A model generated the notes under the pieces. It did no database searches, had not been told where the DNA came from, and was given only the letters and a program-made list of their open reading frames with translations. Both the position numbers and the translations under genes were made by a program. A stretch of 64,000 bases of DNA from an uncultured Odoribacter sp. (GTDB lineage Bacteria; Bacteroidota; Bacteroidia; Bacteroidales; Marinifilaceae), in NCBI GenBank assembly GCA_910578105.1, contig CAJTPD010000009.1:89133-153132 (forward strand), in the 5' to 3' direction. This document shows positions 8,092-18,734 of the stretch, one piece after another. Within the stretch, counting starts at the first letter, position 1; every line of letters starts with the position of its first letter.

Positions 8092-11000
8092 TCACTTATT
8101 TTTATTGAATAAAAACGGCATCAATACCGGCATAAAAAACACCAAAGCAACGAGCGAAAACAGCAAACCACCAATGGTGCCAATCGCAAATGAAAACCAA
8201 AACTCTTCCGCCTTAGGTCCATCTATCAGAAAGGGAACTAAACCGAGAACGGTGGACAAAATGGTTAATAAAACTGCTATTATCTTGTAATTATAAGCTT
8301 TTACATAAAGCCAAACTAAACCAAGCCGATTCTGTCGCTTGATATTTCTGCTAACAAGACCATTATACTCATTAATCACATAAATAGCCGCATTAACGAC
8401 TAAACCACTCAACAAAACAAGTGATGCGAAACCGCCCGTCCCAAAATTTACTCCCGAAAAATAGAATGTCAGAAAAGTTCCTATAAATGAGATGGGTATC
8501 AATGAAATAATCACCAATGGCTGGCGGAAAGACTCAAACAAAACCGAACAGGTAAAAAAGATAATCACAACAATCAATAAAATCAGCCAATACTGGGAAC
8601 CCTTGTCGTCATACCAACCGAAACTCTCGTTGACAGTCCGGAAACCGACAGGCAAAACCGCATTCACCTCTTCGGTCGTCTGCTTGATAAATCTATCCGA
8701 CAAATCATACGAACCCATAAAATTAAAAGCCACCTGAAGCGAATACTCCTGATTGGTTTTAGTGATTCGCGCGGCAGCGTTCCGCTTGCCGATTTCTCCG
8801 ATATGAGCATAACACACCTGTCGCTCCCCTACAGCCAAGTGGCTATTCATTAAATGCCATACGTCAAACTTATCCCGCTCCGAAGAATGATAGTCAATAG
8901 CAATCCGTTGATTCTTATTGCGATATACACCAACATTCCCTTCATTCATCAAAGCAGCCAAAGCCGAATAACACTGCCGCAAATCCAGATTATTAAGAGC
9001 TATTTTTTCCATGTCGTATTTAATATACATCTCGGAACCAGCCTCATCATTGGATCGCCAGTAATCAGAACTCCCCAATTCTATTCCCACGTCATTTACC
9101 CGCCTGTTACTCTTGATTTTCTCCGCCACCATCTCAGCATACTTGTATAAACGGTCATAATTATAGCCGCTTAACCCGATACGGTGCGATTTACGCCCCA
9201 ATCCCAACGAATTGGAAAATCCCCGCTCGCTAACTCCCGATGTCGTCCAATCCACACCACCAATCAGCAACGCTTCACGAATAACCTCCGATTCAAGGTG
9301 TTGGGGGAATGCCCCGTTTTTGTATTCATCGGCAAACTCCACTTCTATCGAACCGCTCTTACCTTCCACGCGGGTCACAAAACGCTTTATCTCTTTAAAC
9401 CCGGCTAAGAAACGATCCATTTGCCACATCTTTTGATTAAGTACTGCGGTATTATTCCCTTCGGTTAATTGGGCCGAAATATAAAGTTTTACATTCCGCT
9501 CTTGTTGAGAAAAAGTACGTGACGAGTGCACCGACGAGAATAGTCGTAACGTTCCGCCAAGCATTTTCTCTAAAGGCTGACGCAAAGTTCCCTGATAAAA
9601 ATTACTGCCAATGGTTTTATTATAAACCTCCTCATACCATTTTGTCTCCTGTTTCTCTCCCGTCCGGTAATAATAATCACTTTTCCCCAATTTTGCGGGC
9701 AACAGATGAATCGGTATGCCGAACGCAAGCAAGAAAATGGTGATATATATCCATTTTCTTTTTTGTGTAAAAACGATATAACGGGAATAAAACCGGCTCC
9801 ACTTCACGGTTCGCTTCAAACGGCCATAACTTTTCTTCGGCCGGCAACGATACAAACCGTTACGCTCAATTATCGCCGGAACAAAAAAGAGGGCTACAAA
9901 CAACGCTACAACCAAATTGATAATAATAATCATGGAAAAATGATTCAATGCCCCCTTTACGTAATCGGGCATAAAAAAGACAATCACCAAAGAACCGATT
10001 GTGGTAAGCAGCGCAGCCAAAATAGCCAGAAAAGCACTTCGATTGTGGTAATAACTGTAATGATCGGCCATCACGATAACCGTATCTATCATGATACCGA
10101 ACGAAACAGCAATCCCTGCCAACGAAATCAAATTCAATTCAACATCAAACAAGTAGTAAAAAATAACGGATATCAACACGTTGGCAAACAAGGAAAGGGC
10201 AATGACAGAAAGATAGCGTCCGCTTCGGCTGACAATCCAGACAAACAGGAACAATATCACCAAGGATAAAAAAGTACGCTTGATTAACTTCGCAAGCTCT
10301 TCCCTCACTTCTTTAGCCGCATCGTGAGTGAGAGTCACGTAAAACCCGTCCGTCAGATTTGCCTGAATCTTTTCCATCCGTTTACGGAGTCCGGAAGACG
10401 CTTTAATAACACTCGTCTCCGTGTCTGCAGAAATACTCAAATAAATCGTATTAAGACCATTGATGCGGTAAAAACTGGTTTCTTGCCGCTTCTTGTAATC
10501 AAATTCAGCGATATCACTCAAGTAAACAATCTTACCGTCTACCGTCGCTATCGGAGTTTTACCAATATCCGCACCTAATTGTTCCGTTTCCAATAATAAG
10601 GTGATACGTTCTTTATTCCCATCCCGAGCAATGCGGTCAACATCCCCGACAATAGAACGCTGCCCTAAAAAATTTTGAAGTCCCGATACAATGACATTGG
10701 ACCCCAAACCGTATTTTTGCAATTCTGCCGGGTTATATTCGATATCCAAATAAAGCGGCATGGCACCCCCTACAGAAACATCCCGGACATAGTCAATTTG
10801 CGTGAGTTGAGGTTTAATATTACGTTCAACATAATCCTTTATATTAGCGGGATCCATATCGGCGTTAATGATATAGGATAAAACCTGTTGCGTGTTCTTC
10901 TTCAAACCGTTATCGATATTTCCGCCTTGCAAATAAAGGTGGCCTGCCCCCTCCGGCAACTTTCCGGCCATCTGTTTCAACAAAGATGATATTTCAAAAC

Positions 11001-11331
11001 GCACAGCCGATACATTGACTTTCTCCTTTAGCACAACAGTTACACTTCCGCTTCCCCGTGACGACATGGAAGTCGTTTTTTCCACCCCGGCCACGGACGA
11101 CACCAATCCCTCCACCTTAGAGGTGATTTCCTGCTCAATAACCCGTTGTGATGCTCCCGGCCAACTAAACGAAACAGTCAAACGCTTACCCTGTTCAGGA
11201 GAAGGATGATAGGCAAGCCGCAATAACGGTATTAAGCCCCCCCCTATCACCATCAACACCACCATAATCAAGATAAGTGAAAAAGTGGGAATACGGTCTA
11301 AAAATCCCTTTTCCTTTATTCCATTACCCAT
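8092..11331 (-). CDS. RND efflux permease subunit (1)
   Basis: This 1079-residue inner-membrane antiporter belongs to the AcrB/MdtB superfamily: an N-terminal transmembrane helix near 15-35, two large periplasmic loops, and two blocks of helices. The TM4 region reads SFGIMIDTVIVMADHY, with a single Asp where AcrB has the DD proton-relay pair. It is the last gene of the run TolC, membrane fusion protein, RND-2, RND-1 and follows RND-2 by 5 bp. Two different adjacent permeases suggest a heteromeric pump like MdtBC. The substrate is unknown. Confidence 0.9.
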   Translation of the reverse strand: MGNGIKEKGFLDRIPTFSLILIMVVLMVIGGGLIPLLRLAYHPSPEQGKRLTVSFSWPGASQRVIEQEITSKVEGLVSSVAGVEKTTSMSSRGSGSVTVVLKEKVNVSAVRFEISSLLKQMAGKLPEGAGHLYLQGGNIDNGLKKNTQQVLSYIINADMDPANIKDYVERNIKPQLTQIDYVRDVSVGGAMPLYLDIEYNPAELQKYGLGSNVIVSGLQNFLGQRSIVGDVDRIARDGNKERITLLLETEQLGADIGKTPIATVDGKIVYLSDIAEFDYKKRQETSFYRINGLNTIYLSISADTETSVIKASSGLRKRMEKIQANLTDGFYVTLTHDAAKEVREELAKLIKRTFLSLVILFLFVWIVSRSGRYLSVIALSLFANVLISVIFYYLFDVELNLISLAGIAVSFGIMIDTVIVMADHYSYYHNRSAFLAILAALLTTIGSLVIVFFMPDYVKGALNHFSMIIIINLVVALFVALFFVPAIIERNGLYRCRPKKSYGRLKRTVKWSRFYSRYIVFTQKRKWIYITIFLLAFGIPIHLLPAKLGKSDYYYRTGEKQETKWYEEVYNKTIGSNFYQGTLRQPLEKMLGGTLRLFSSVHSSRTFSQQERNVKLYISAQLTEGNNTAVLNQKMWQMDRFLAGFKEIKRFVTRVEGKSGSIEVEFADEYKNGAFPQHLESEVIREALLIGGVDWTTSGVSERGFSNSLGLGRKSHRIGLSGYNYDRLYKYAEMVAEKIKSNRRVNDVGIELGSSDYWRSNDEAGSEMYIKYDMEKIALNNLDLRQCYSALAALMNEGNVGVYRNKNQRIAIDYHSSERDKFDVWHLMNSHLAVGERQVCYAHIGEIGKRNAAARITKTNQEYSLQVAFNFMGSYDLSDRFIKQTTEEVNAVLPVGFRTVNESFGWYDDKGSQYWLILLIVVIIFFTCSVLFESFRQPLVIISLIPISFIGTFLTFYFSGVNFGTGGFASLVLLSGLVVNAAIYVINEYNGLVSRNIKRQNRLGLVWLYVKAYNYKIIAVLLTILSTVLGLVPFLIDGPKAEEFWFSFAIGTIGGLLFSLVALVFFMPVLMPFLFNKNK

Positions 11332-11336
11332 AAGAA

Positions 11337-14300
11337 TCAGCGTTTTCGGTAAATTACATAATAGAGCAACGGAATAAAGAACAAACTGATAATTGTCCCG
11401 ACACTCATACCAATAATAATAGAAAGCGACAGCGGATATTGCAGGTCAGACCCCATATCTACCCGATTCAAAAAGGGAGCAATAGCCAATATCGTCGTCA
11501 ACGAAGTCATGATAATCGGTTTCAAACGGCTGTGCCCGCCGGTAAAAACAGCCCTTAACAATGACATTCCATTCTTACGCAAGCGATTAATCGTATCCAC
11601 CTTAAGAATGGAATCATTGATAATAATACCACTCATCACGACGAGACCGATCATCGACATGATGTTCAGACTCTCTCCGAACAGCCAAAGACCGAACAAG
11701 ACGAAAAAAATATCCACTACAATCTCCGACAGAATAATAAGCGGTTGTATAACGCTTTCAAACTGCGCTGCTAAGATAAAATAGAGCAAGGAAACCGCAA
11801 CCAACAGAATAATTATCAACTCCCGAATCATTTCCCGGCTGGAAAAATATTCTCCCGTAAAAGTTACAAAAAAGTCCTGTTCCTCCTTAACAACCTTCTC
11901 TATGGTATCCATGACCCGTCTTACCTCCCTCTCATCAACATCAAGCACAATCGGGTAATAATCTCCGCCGCTACCGGAATAGAGTTTTTTAAAATCTTCT
12001 CCTTTTGTCTCCCGAATCACCATCGCAAGAGGAATTTCGACACCGTTACGGTTACGCACTTTCCCGGATAAAATATCCGCAGCTTCCGCCCGCGTATCTC
12101 CTGTCGTTACAGGTACCGAATACCCTCCCTGATTGATACGGAACAACGTATTCTGGCTAATCATATTTTTCATTTTTCCGTAAATATCGTTAAAGGTGAT
12201 TTCATGGATGGCCATCGCTTCCACATCAGCTATATAACGAATATTTTGCTCCATCACAGCCGGAGGAATCAGTACGTCCGGCAAGGCTTTCTCAATCTTG
12301 CCAACCACACGTTTCACCTGTTCTACCGACGGGGCCTGCCCTTCTTTACTATGTAATTGCGCTACGAGAAAATCTCCTTTCTCCGTAAATATCATATTGA
12401 ATACATTACCGGAAACCTGAAAAGAAATTTGAGCTTCCGGATAATTCGAAGCCACGTAATCTGATATTTCCCGTTCTATCCGCACCAGAGCCTCCGAATC
12501 TTTAGCTTTAATATAGACCACACTTTCGGAAGGAGTTATCTCTTTGGTATGTGACATCAAAAACTGTTGAACACCCACCATCGATGTGGTTTGCAACACT
12601 AAACTATCCACTTGTGACAATAATCGGTAAACCCGCAGGTCATTCTCCTCCAAAGAAATACCGCTATTCCAGTCAATCGTCAGAAGCGTATCGTCATGTG
12701 CTATTTCAGGCAAGCGACTTTTTCCCACCAGCTGATAAACGAAATAAGTGAGCGGGATAAGCAACATAAAACAAACAATCATCAACCGACCGTGCCGCAA
12801 CATCCATTTCAGGCCCGTTTCGTATGGCCGGTAATAATCAAACGTTAAAAACTTAGCCATAAACCGGTTTTCCGTATGCGATGACAGATGACGATACATC
12901 AAATAAAAATAAACCGGCAAAACAAGCACCGACACCAACAACGAAGCGAACAAGGCAACCGTCACCGCCATGGCCTGGTCGTAGAAAAGCGCACCCGCCG
13001 TACCGCTTAAAAAGATAAGCGGCAAAAAAACCGAACAGGTCGTCAGCACACTACTCAACATCGGAGTAAACACCTCACCGACCGCCATAGCAATAGCCTC
13101 CCGGAGTTCCGTACCCGATTTCCATTTCTGAAATATATTGTCTATCACGATTATCGAGTTGTCGACCATCATTCCGGTACCCAGAATCAATCCCGAAAGC
13201 GATATGATATTCAACGATATCTTCAATACGTGAAAAACTAAAAGCGTAACAAGAAGCGACAACGGAATAGTAATCACAATCAATACCGGCGAACGCAAAT
13301 CCCTCATGAACAAGAAAATAATCAATGCAGCTAAGATTGCTCCAATCAGCAGATTACTACTCAAATTGTCTATCGAATAAGATAACAATTTCGTCTGATC
13401 CCGGGTCAGTTCGAAACGAATATCGGGATATTCTTTCTCCAAATCGGCAATGAGCGTAGCAATGCTCTCTTGTAAATCCGCCATTCTGGCATCGTTCTGT
13501 TTGATAATCGCCAACGAAACGGCAGGAACATCACCGCTACGCACCAACCCGTTCCGTTTTGCCGGACGCTCTATGATTTCACACAATTCCTTAAAACGAT
13601 AGACCCGCCCTTTATGATTGATATATATATTCTCAATATCTTCTTTTGAAATAATCCGGGAATCAAAATGAATACTATAACGGTATTCCCCGTCTTTGAT
13701 GCTCAATGCCCCCAGGGATACGTTATTATCATTAATCGCATTTTCAAGCAAACTAAGCCCTACCCCCATGGAAGTCAGTTTCGTGTAATCGGGAATACAA
13801 AGCAATTCCGGAGTCACAACGCCGCTAATATCCACCATGGCCGTTTGGGGCAACTGTTCTATACGTTTCGCAATCACATCCCGGGCAAATTGGCCCAGTT
13901 CACTGAAATCAATCCCTGCTTCCCGCGGCTTATCCTGTTCTTTCGGAACTCCGTTTTTGAGCGACAGATTCAGATAAAATGCCGGAATGTCGGTTACACT
14001 GGCTTTAATCACCTTCGGACGCTCCACATCTTTGGGTAATGCCATGACAGCCCGATCCAACTTCTCGTTAACGTCAATAAAAATGATGTCAATATTGTTG
14101 TCAGGTTCGAACTCCATGTAAATAGCTCCCGCATCCGCCCGTGCTTCTGCGGTAATATTCTTCAATCCCGTTACCTGCGATAACTGGTTCTTCAATGGTT
14201 TCAAAAGCGTATTATCCACCTCCCGGACCGATAAACCGGGAGCCGAAACCTGAATCGTAATCTGCGGAATGTCGATAGCAGGCATAAGTGACACGGGCAG

Positions 14301-14387
14301 GTATCCCATCGCCACAATACTCAATACCACAATTGCAACGACACACATGGTAACCCCAATGGGACGTTTCAACAATTCTTTTATCAT
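11337..14387 (-). CDS. RND efflux permease subunit (2)
   Basis: The protein has 1016 residues, with the N-terminal helix KRPIGVTMCVVAIVVLSIVA, two periplasmic porter/docking regions and the TM4 motif GMMVDNSIIVIDN. The second repeat has GLVVMSGIIINDSILKVDTIN. It resembles the HAE/AcrB group and would form the pump trimer, possibly mixed with the next gene's product. It starts 2 bp after the membrane fusion protein stop, a sign of translational coupling. Confidence 0.92.
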   Translation of the reverse strand: MIKELLKRPIGVTMCVVAIVVLSIVAMGYLPVSLMPAIDIPQITIQVSAPGLSVREVDNTLLKPLKNQLSQVTGLKNITAEARADAGAIYMEFEPDNNIDIIFIDVNEKLDRAVMALPKDVERPKVIKASVTDIPAFYLNLSLKNGVPKEQDKPREAGIDFSELGQFARDVIAKRIEQLPQTAMVDISGVVTPELLCIPDYTKLTSMGVGLSLLENAINDNNVSLGALSIKDGEYRYSIHFDSRIISKEDIENIYINHKGRVYRFKELCEIIERPAKRNGLVRSGDVPAVSLAIIKQNDARMADLQESIATLIADLEKEYPDIRFELTRDQTKLLSYSIDNLSSNLLIGAILAALIIFLFMRDLRSPVLIVITIPLSLLVTLLVFHVLKISLNIISLSGLILGTGMMVDNSIIVIDNIFQKWKSGTELREAIAMAVGEVFTPMLSSVLTTCSVFLPLIFLSGTAGALFYDQAMAVTVALFASLLVSVLVLPVYFYLMYRHLSSHTENRFMAKFLTFDYYRPYETGLKWMLRHGRLMIVCFMLLIPLTYFVYQLVGKSRLPEIAHDDTLLTIDWNSGISLEENDLRVYRLLSQVDSLVLQTTSMVGVQQFLMSHTKEITPSESVVYIKAKDSEALVRIEREISDYVASNYPEAQISFQVSGNVFNMIFTEKGDFLVAQLHSKEGQAPSVEQVKRVVGKIEKALPDVLIPPAVMEQNIRYIADVEAMAIHEITFNDIYGKMKNMISQNTLFRINQGGYSVPVTTGDTRAEAADILSGKVRNRNGVEIPLAMVIRETKGEDFKKLYSGSGGDYYPIVLDVDEREVRRVMDTIEKVVKEEQDFFVTFTGEYFSSREMIRELIIILLVAVSLLYFILAAQFESVIQPLIILSEIVVDIFFVLFGLWLFGESLNIMSMIGLVVMSGIIINDSILKVDTINRLRKNGMSLLRAVFTGGHSRLKPIIMTSLTTILAIAPFLNRVDMGSDLQYPLSLSIIIGMSVGTIISLFFIPLLYYVIYRKR

Positions 14388-14389
14388 GA

Positions 14390-15487
14390 TTACTGCTTAT
14401 TATTAGGTGTCACATCCGTTCCGTCAGCAAGATTCAGGTTATTTGAAGTAATCACAACATCATTTTCAGAGATGGAAGTTTGTTTCTTTTCGCAGCCCGT
14501 AATGACATGAGAATCAATATTCGACATCACGACATCGACATACGTCCAAACCGCTTTACCGTCCCGGTAACAGAAAACGACCTGAAAGCCATCCCGCAAT
14601 ACCACCGCATCCTTGGGAACCACGAAACTATTTTTAATCTCACGTTCCAACACAATCTTCACATTCATTCCCTCTATCAGATAGCTGTCGGCATTGCGCA
14701 CTCTTGCCCGTATCTTCACCTGTCCGTGGTCATCAATCAAAGGATTTATCTCCGTCACATCCCCGTAAAACGTCTTTTTATCATTGACAAACGGGATAAT
14801 CTTTACATGCTGTCCGAGAGCAACCTCCTCTATTTCCGCCTCTAATATACTGAACTCGACATCAAAATACGAATCATCAATCAATGTGCATAATTTATTG
14901 GCAGAGCGATCATACACCTTCGCATCTAAGTTGGCAACACGCCCGTTAAAAGGAGCTATCAAATAACAATTCGCCAAACGACGCTTAGCCGCCTCCAATT
15001 GATCCACGGCATTGTCATAACCGGACGATATCTTCATATTACGCAAAATCATTGCCGGAACCCCTGTCGTATCTGCAGCATATCCCTGCCCGATCAATTT
15101 GTCCTGCAAATCTATATCAGCCTTTTCCATGGCCCGGCGACTCTTTTCCAATTCCACCATTGCCTCTTTGTTATCTAAAGTGGCCAGCACGGCTCCCTTT
15201 TTCACATATTCCCCGTTGCTCCCGTTGATTGCAGTAATGACACCCGCTCCCTCAAAACTGAGATCACTTTTAAAGACCGCCCGCAATTTACCATTACAAA
15301 CAATCTGCTTTTGAAAAGTACGTTTTCTCAGCATCAGCGTATCAACAGTAATCAAACGATTTTGTCTTTCACTTTTACCGATTTCTTTTTTTTCTTCCTT
15401 TTTTCCATTACCGCAGGCAAGCGTACCCAACACGATACCACTTAACAACAGGATTTTATATATATTCATTTCCATCTTCATTAACAT
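14390..15487 (-). CDS. RND periplasmic adaptor (membrane fusion protein), lipoprotein
   Basis: This HlyD/AcrA-type adaptor has a lipobox (GTLAC) near the N-terminus, the lipoyl halves (AVFKSDLSFEGAGVITAINGSNGEYVKKGAVLATLD and SYLIAPFNGRVANLDAK), a coiled hairpin between them and a beta-barrel domain. It links the RND permeases to TolC across the periplasm. The first in-frame codon is a GTG at 15493; I chose ATG 15487, giving 365 residues, but several in-frame ATGs follow down to 15469 and any could be the start. It begins 12 bp after the TolC stop. Confidence 0.9.
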   Translation of the reverse strand: MLMKMEMNIYKILLLSGIVLGTLACGNGKKEEKKEIGKSERQNRLITVDTLMLRKRTFQKQIVCNGKLRAVFKSDLSFEGAGVITAINGSNGEYVKKGAVLATLDNKEAMVELEKSRRAMEKADIDLQDKLIGQGYAADTTGVPAMILRNMKISSGYDNAVDQLEAAKRRLANCYLIAPFNGRVANLDAKVYDRSANKLCTLIDDSYFDVEFSILEAEIEEVALGQHVKIIPFVNDKKTFYGDVTEINPLIDDHGQVKIRARVRNADSYLIEGMNVKIVLEREIKNSFVVPKDAVVLRDGFQVVFCYRDGKAVWTYVDVVMSNIDSHVITGCEKKQTSISENDVVITSNNLNLADGTDVTPNNKQ

Positions 15488-15499
15488 TTTCACAAGTAA

Positions 15500-16984
15500 C
15501 TATTTTTCCACAATTTTATCAAATTCAGCGCTAATATCCTTTTTAGAAATAAAATCATACAAAGACAACTTGCGCAATTCGAAATAAGCATTCCAAAACG
15601 TGTGCAGTTGGCTGATATACTGTTCACTGGCAGCGTCCAATTCCTTTTGGGCTGTATTCAGGTCCGTAACCGTAATTCCCCCGTTCTGGAAACGTTTTTT
15701 AGTAATATCATAACGTTCCTCGGCAATCTGTAACGCCTTGGCAGATATATTACATTGCGTAGCCTGATTATTAAACTTCATCACCTTGATTCGGATGTCC
15801 TGCTGAAATTTCGTCTCCTCCTGTTCCAATTCCGTCCGGGCCAGACGTGCCTCCGCTTCCGCCATCTTAATACGTCCGCGGCTCATTCCCCAATCGTAAA
15901 TAGGCATGGAAACCGACAAACCGACCACCTCACGATCTTTCAAACGGCTATACACCCTTTCCAAGTCATCACCGGTTTGTGAGAATCCTAAGTTCGCCCT
16001 TAATTCCACCTGAATACCCCGATCCGCTTTGGCCTGTGCCACACTTTTCTGCGAATTCAATTCTTTTATTTTAAGCGATACCTGATGAGAAGAATTTTGC
16101 AAAGCCTTACTTAACACGAAATTGTACTCCATAAACACTTCCGGCACGCTCATCGGTGGCTGCAACTCAAAGAAAGCGCTTTCCGACACCCCTAAGTAAG
16201 ACCTGAAATTAAACAAAGCTATTTCCAAATTAATCTTACTGTTACTAACCGACAATTCCGCATTCATCAACGACAGTTCCAATTGAAGCAACTCACTTTT
16301 AGGCAACGTGCCTATCCCGAACCTCTTTTGGGCAATTTCATACATACTGCGGGTATCTTTCAGGTTATCCATGCTTTTCCTGTAACTTGTCTGGGCCGAC
16401 AAAACCGAGAAAAAATAGGTGGTAGCTTGAAGTGTTATATCCTCTAACGATTCCAAGTACTGTTTTTTGGCTTTCTCGTACTGCAAAGGTTCCGTTTTCT
16501 TCTGCCATTTCAATGTGTTAAAAGAGCGCAGCGGTTGTGTGTAATTAATCGTAACCGGATTGGAATTATAAGTTTTCGTGTGGTAGGAAAACTGATCTAA
16601 CCGGGCAAGAGACGTATTGAGGGACACGTTTCCCCCGGTAAGTGCAATTTTCTGGTTGATATAAACCGCTAAATCATTACTCAGCGTATTATTCGCTACG
16701 TAACTGATACGTCCTGTTTCCGGGTCGCGCACATCCACCAACGAACGGTTATAATTCCCTATAGTACCACTTAAATTAAGCGAGGGTAACAACTGTGCTC
16801 TATAAGAACGATAACTCCAATACCGCGACATAAAGCTAAGTTGCACCATCTGAGCCTGCGGGGAATAAGTATGGGCAATCCGGATGGCCTCCTCCAAAGT
16901 CATCTTGCCAATAACCGGATTCTGTCCCGTAACAGAGTTGTAAACCAACCATCCCACGGATAATAATATCAGCTTTTTTTTCAT
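15500..16984 (-). CDS. TolC-family outer membrane efflux protein
   Basis: The 494-residue protein has a signal peptide (about 1-20) and two repeated OEP domains rich in long amphipathic helices, for example LSLMNAELSVSNSKINLEIALFNFRSYLG and AEARLARTELEQEETKFQQDI. It should form the trimeric outer-membrane duct for the RND system encoded next to it. It follows the upstream O-antigen-ligase-like gene by 28 bp, so the pump genes may be transcribed together with the NVEALA operon. Confidence 0.92.
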   Translation of the reverse strand: MKKKLILLSVGWLVYNSVTGQNPVIGKMTLEEAIRIAHTYSPQAQMVQLSFMSRYWSYRSYRAQLLPSLNLSGTIGNYNRSLVDVRDPETGRISYVANNTLSNDLAVYINQKIALTGGNVSLNTSLARLDQFSYHTKTYNSNPVTINYTQPLRSFNTLKWQKKTEPLQYEKAKKQYLESLEDITLQATTYFFSVLSAQTSYRKSMDNLKDTRSMYEIAQKRFGIGTLPKSELLQLELSLMNAELSVSNSKINLEIALFNFRSYLGVSESAFFELQPPMSVPEVFMEYNFVLSKALQNSSHQVSLKIKELNSQKSVAQAKADRGIQVELRANLGFSQTGDDLERVYSRLKDREVVGLSVSMPIYDWGMSRGRIKMAEAEARLARTELEQEETKFQQDIRIKVMKFNNQATQCNISAKALQIAEERYDITKKRFQNGGITVTDLNTAQKELDAASEQYISQLHTFWNAYFELRKLSLYDFISKKDISAEFDKIVEK

Positions 16985-17012
16985 TCTATATATTCATTTT
17001 TACATTATCATT

Positions 17013-18734
17013 TTACGGTTCGGTACGAAGCATTTTTCTAATTTCAAATTTCATCTCATCCACAGCAAATGAAGACACTTTGGGCCGTTTTCCCAACAAA
17101 ATATGACCATAATAATTCATCATCGTTGTGTCTCCCCGCCCGGCTTCTAACTTTGTTAACAAATATAACGGATAAACACGGTTCGGGCAAGTGTAATAAG
17201 CCTGCAGATAAGCGGCCGCCCCATAGTTATATTGCTTTAATGCCAGATAATTATTCCCCATGATATTCCGGAACATGGGATCGGCACTATGTTCTGTACC
17301 CTGTTTCAGAATGGCATTACTTTCCTCATACCGCCCCGTCTTATGAAGCGAATGTCCGTATTCAAACAAAAATTTAAAATCATGCTTTAAGACAGGATAA
17401 AACTTCCCGTACGCTTCAACAACACTTTGATAGTCCTCTCCCGTATAATAAACAGACTTCTCTTTCCACTCCCGGTATGCCTCCCGATGCCCGAACTCCT
17501 GAAAGTCGGCAACCAAGGCCACGCCCCCCATCATCCCGAACATCAAAACATTCGCGTAACGTGCCGTCCTGATTTTCCGGTCCGGCAACTGTGCCAAAGC
17601 GAAAAGAAACAAGATAGCAATAGACGGAATATAAAACGTATATGAAAAAAGCGAAGCGACAAGCAAGGAGACCACGACACATCCGTAAGCCGTCAATCGC
17701 CGCAATTTAAAAAACAGTACCATTCCCGCCAATATCCCTCCCGTTGCCCCCAGCAACAAACACAAAGCGAGCGGTTCATTAAACGCCGACTCCACGACTC
17801 CCGCCAACTCCGCATAGCGATTATCCTGCTCCAGGGCGTTTTCTTTCACAAAATAATCATGCTGGGCCTCCGCATACGCCTTCCCGAAACCGTCAATTCC
17901 CACCCCGAACAACGGGGCTTTCGAATAGGCCGTAATGGTGTTTTGCCAAATAAAAAGCCGACCGTTAGCCGAATCTTTTTTAAGCAAATAAAACAACATC
18001 AGGACAACCGTCAATCCCATAACTCCACCCCCAATGACCCGACGGCGGTTTATCTTAATCCGCCCGGCAATCTCCTTGCGATAAAGCAACAGCACTCCGG
18101 CTAATGCCCCTATCCACCCGGCACGGCTCATGGTGGGCACTATGGCCACCAAAGTCGCACCAAATGTCAGGCAAGCCGTTATGTAACGCACAAATACGAG
18201 GTTACCCCCCACCTTCCGGTACCCTTTCTTCATCATAGCAACCGCAAGCACCAATACACCGGCCAAAAAGATACCGCAAGGCCCGGGATTAAAAAACGAA
18301 CCGGTGACGACAAAACGCAGATGATTGGAAACCTCATACCCCAATAATTGCCTCAATACAAGATAAGATTGGTAAACCCCGCAAAGCATCACCGCAAACG
18401 TCACGTAATTCGTCAACCGCACCCCTCTGATTACCCGGAACACGGCGTAAAGCGCAAAATAAGATACACTCAAATAAAACTCTTTGCTTTGCATAGCATG
18501 AGTCATACCTGCGTGCAGCAACAAATAAACGAACAACAGAAACGCCACCGTATCTCCCCAATAAAGCGTTTCAGGAACTTTCAACAACCACACCGTTGCC
18601 ACCATCGTCCCCAACAACAGGGCAAAATAGTTCGAAGTGGCAATTCCCCCGTAAAGGTCTCCCGTCACCTGAAACTGCCCCGTCAGGAGCATGCTCATGC
18701 CCAATAATACCCATATAATCAGATATTTTCTCAT
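17013..18734 (-). CDS. O-antigen ligase-like (Wzy_C) polytopic membrane protein with C-terminal TPRs
   Basis: The start is ATG 18734, which overlaps the signal peptidase stop (ATGA); an upstream TTG at 18776 is less likely. The 573-residue protein has about 10-12 transmembrane helices, the Wzy_C signature region GRLFIWQNTITAYSKAPLFGVGIDGFGKAYAEAQ, and a soluble tail from about 430 with TPR-like repeats (YEESNAILKQGTEH, ALKQYNYGAAAYLQAYYTCPN). The family includes O-antigen ligases, polymerases and PglL-type protein O-glycosyltransferases. No polysaccharide genes are nearby; its coupling to a signal peptidase and an NVEALA peptide makes a role in modifying exported protein plausible but unproven. 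Confidence 0.85.
   Translation of the reverse strand: MRKYLIIWVLLGMSMLLTGQFQVTGDLYGGIATSNYFALLLGTMVATVWLLKVPETLYWGDTVAFLLFVYLLLHAGMTHAMQSKEFYLSVSYFALYAVFRVIRGVRLTNYVTFAVMLCGVYQSYLVLRQLLGYEVSNHLRFVVTGSFFNPGPCGIFLAGVLVLAVAMMKKGYRKVGGNLVFVRYITACLTFGATLVAIVPTMSRAGWIGALAGVLLLYRKEIAGRIKINRRRVIGGGVMGLTVVLMLFYLLKKDSANGRLFIWQNTITAYSKAPLFGVGIDGFGKAYAEAQHDYFVKENALEQDNRYAELAGVVESAFNEPLALCLLLGATGGILAGMVLFFKLRRLTAYGCVVVSLLVASLFSYTFYIPSIAILFLFALAQLPDRKIRTARYANVLMFGMMGGVALVADFQEFGHREAYREWKEKSVYYTGEDYQSVVEAYGKFYPVLKHDFKFLFEYGHSLHKTGRYEESNAILKQGTEHSADPMFRNIMGNNYLALKQYNYGAAAYLQAYYTCPNRVYPLYLLTKLEAGRGDTTMMNYYGHILLGKRPKVSSFAVDEMKFEIRKMLRTEP

Noticed and set aside
7802..8095. Minus-strand 97-residue frame
   Set aside because: Gly/Glu-rich sequence without homology; the SymE-like frame on the same strand explains the region better.
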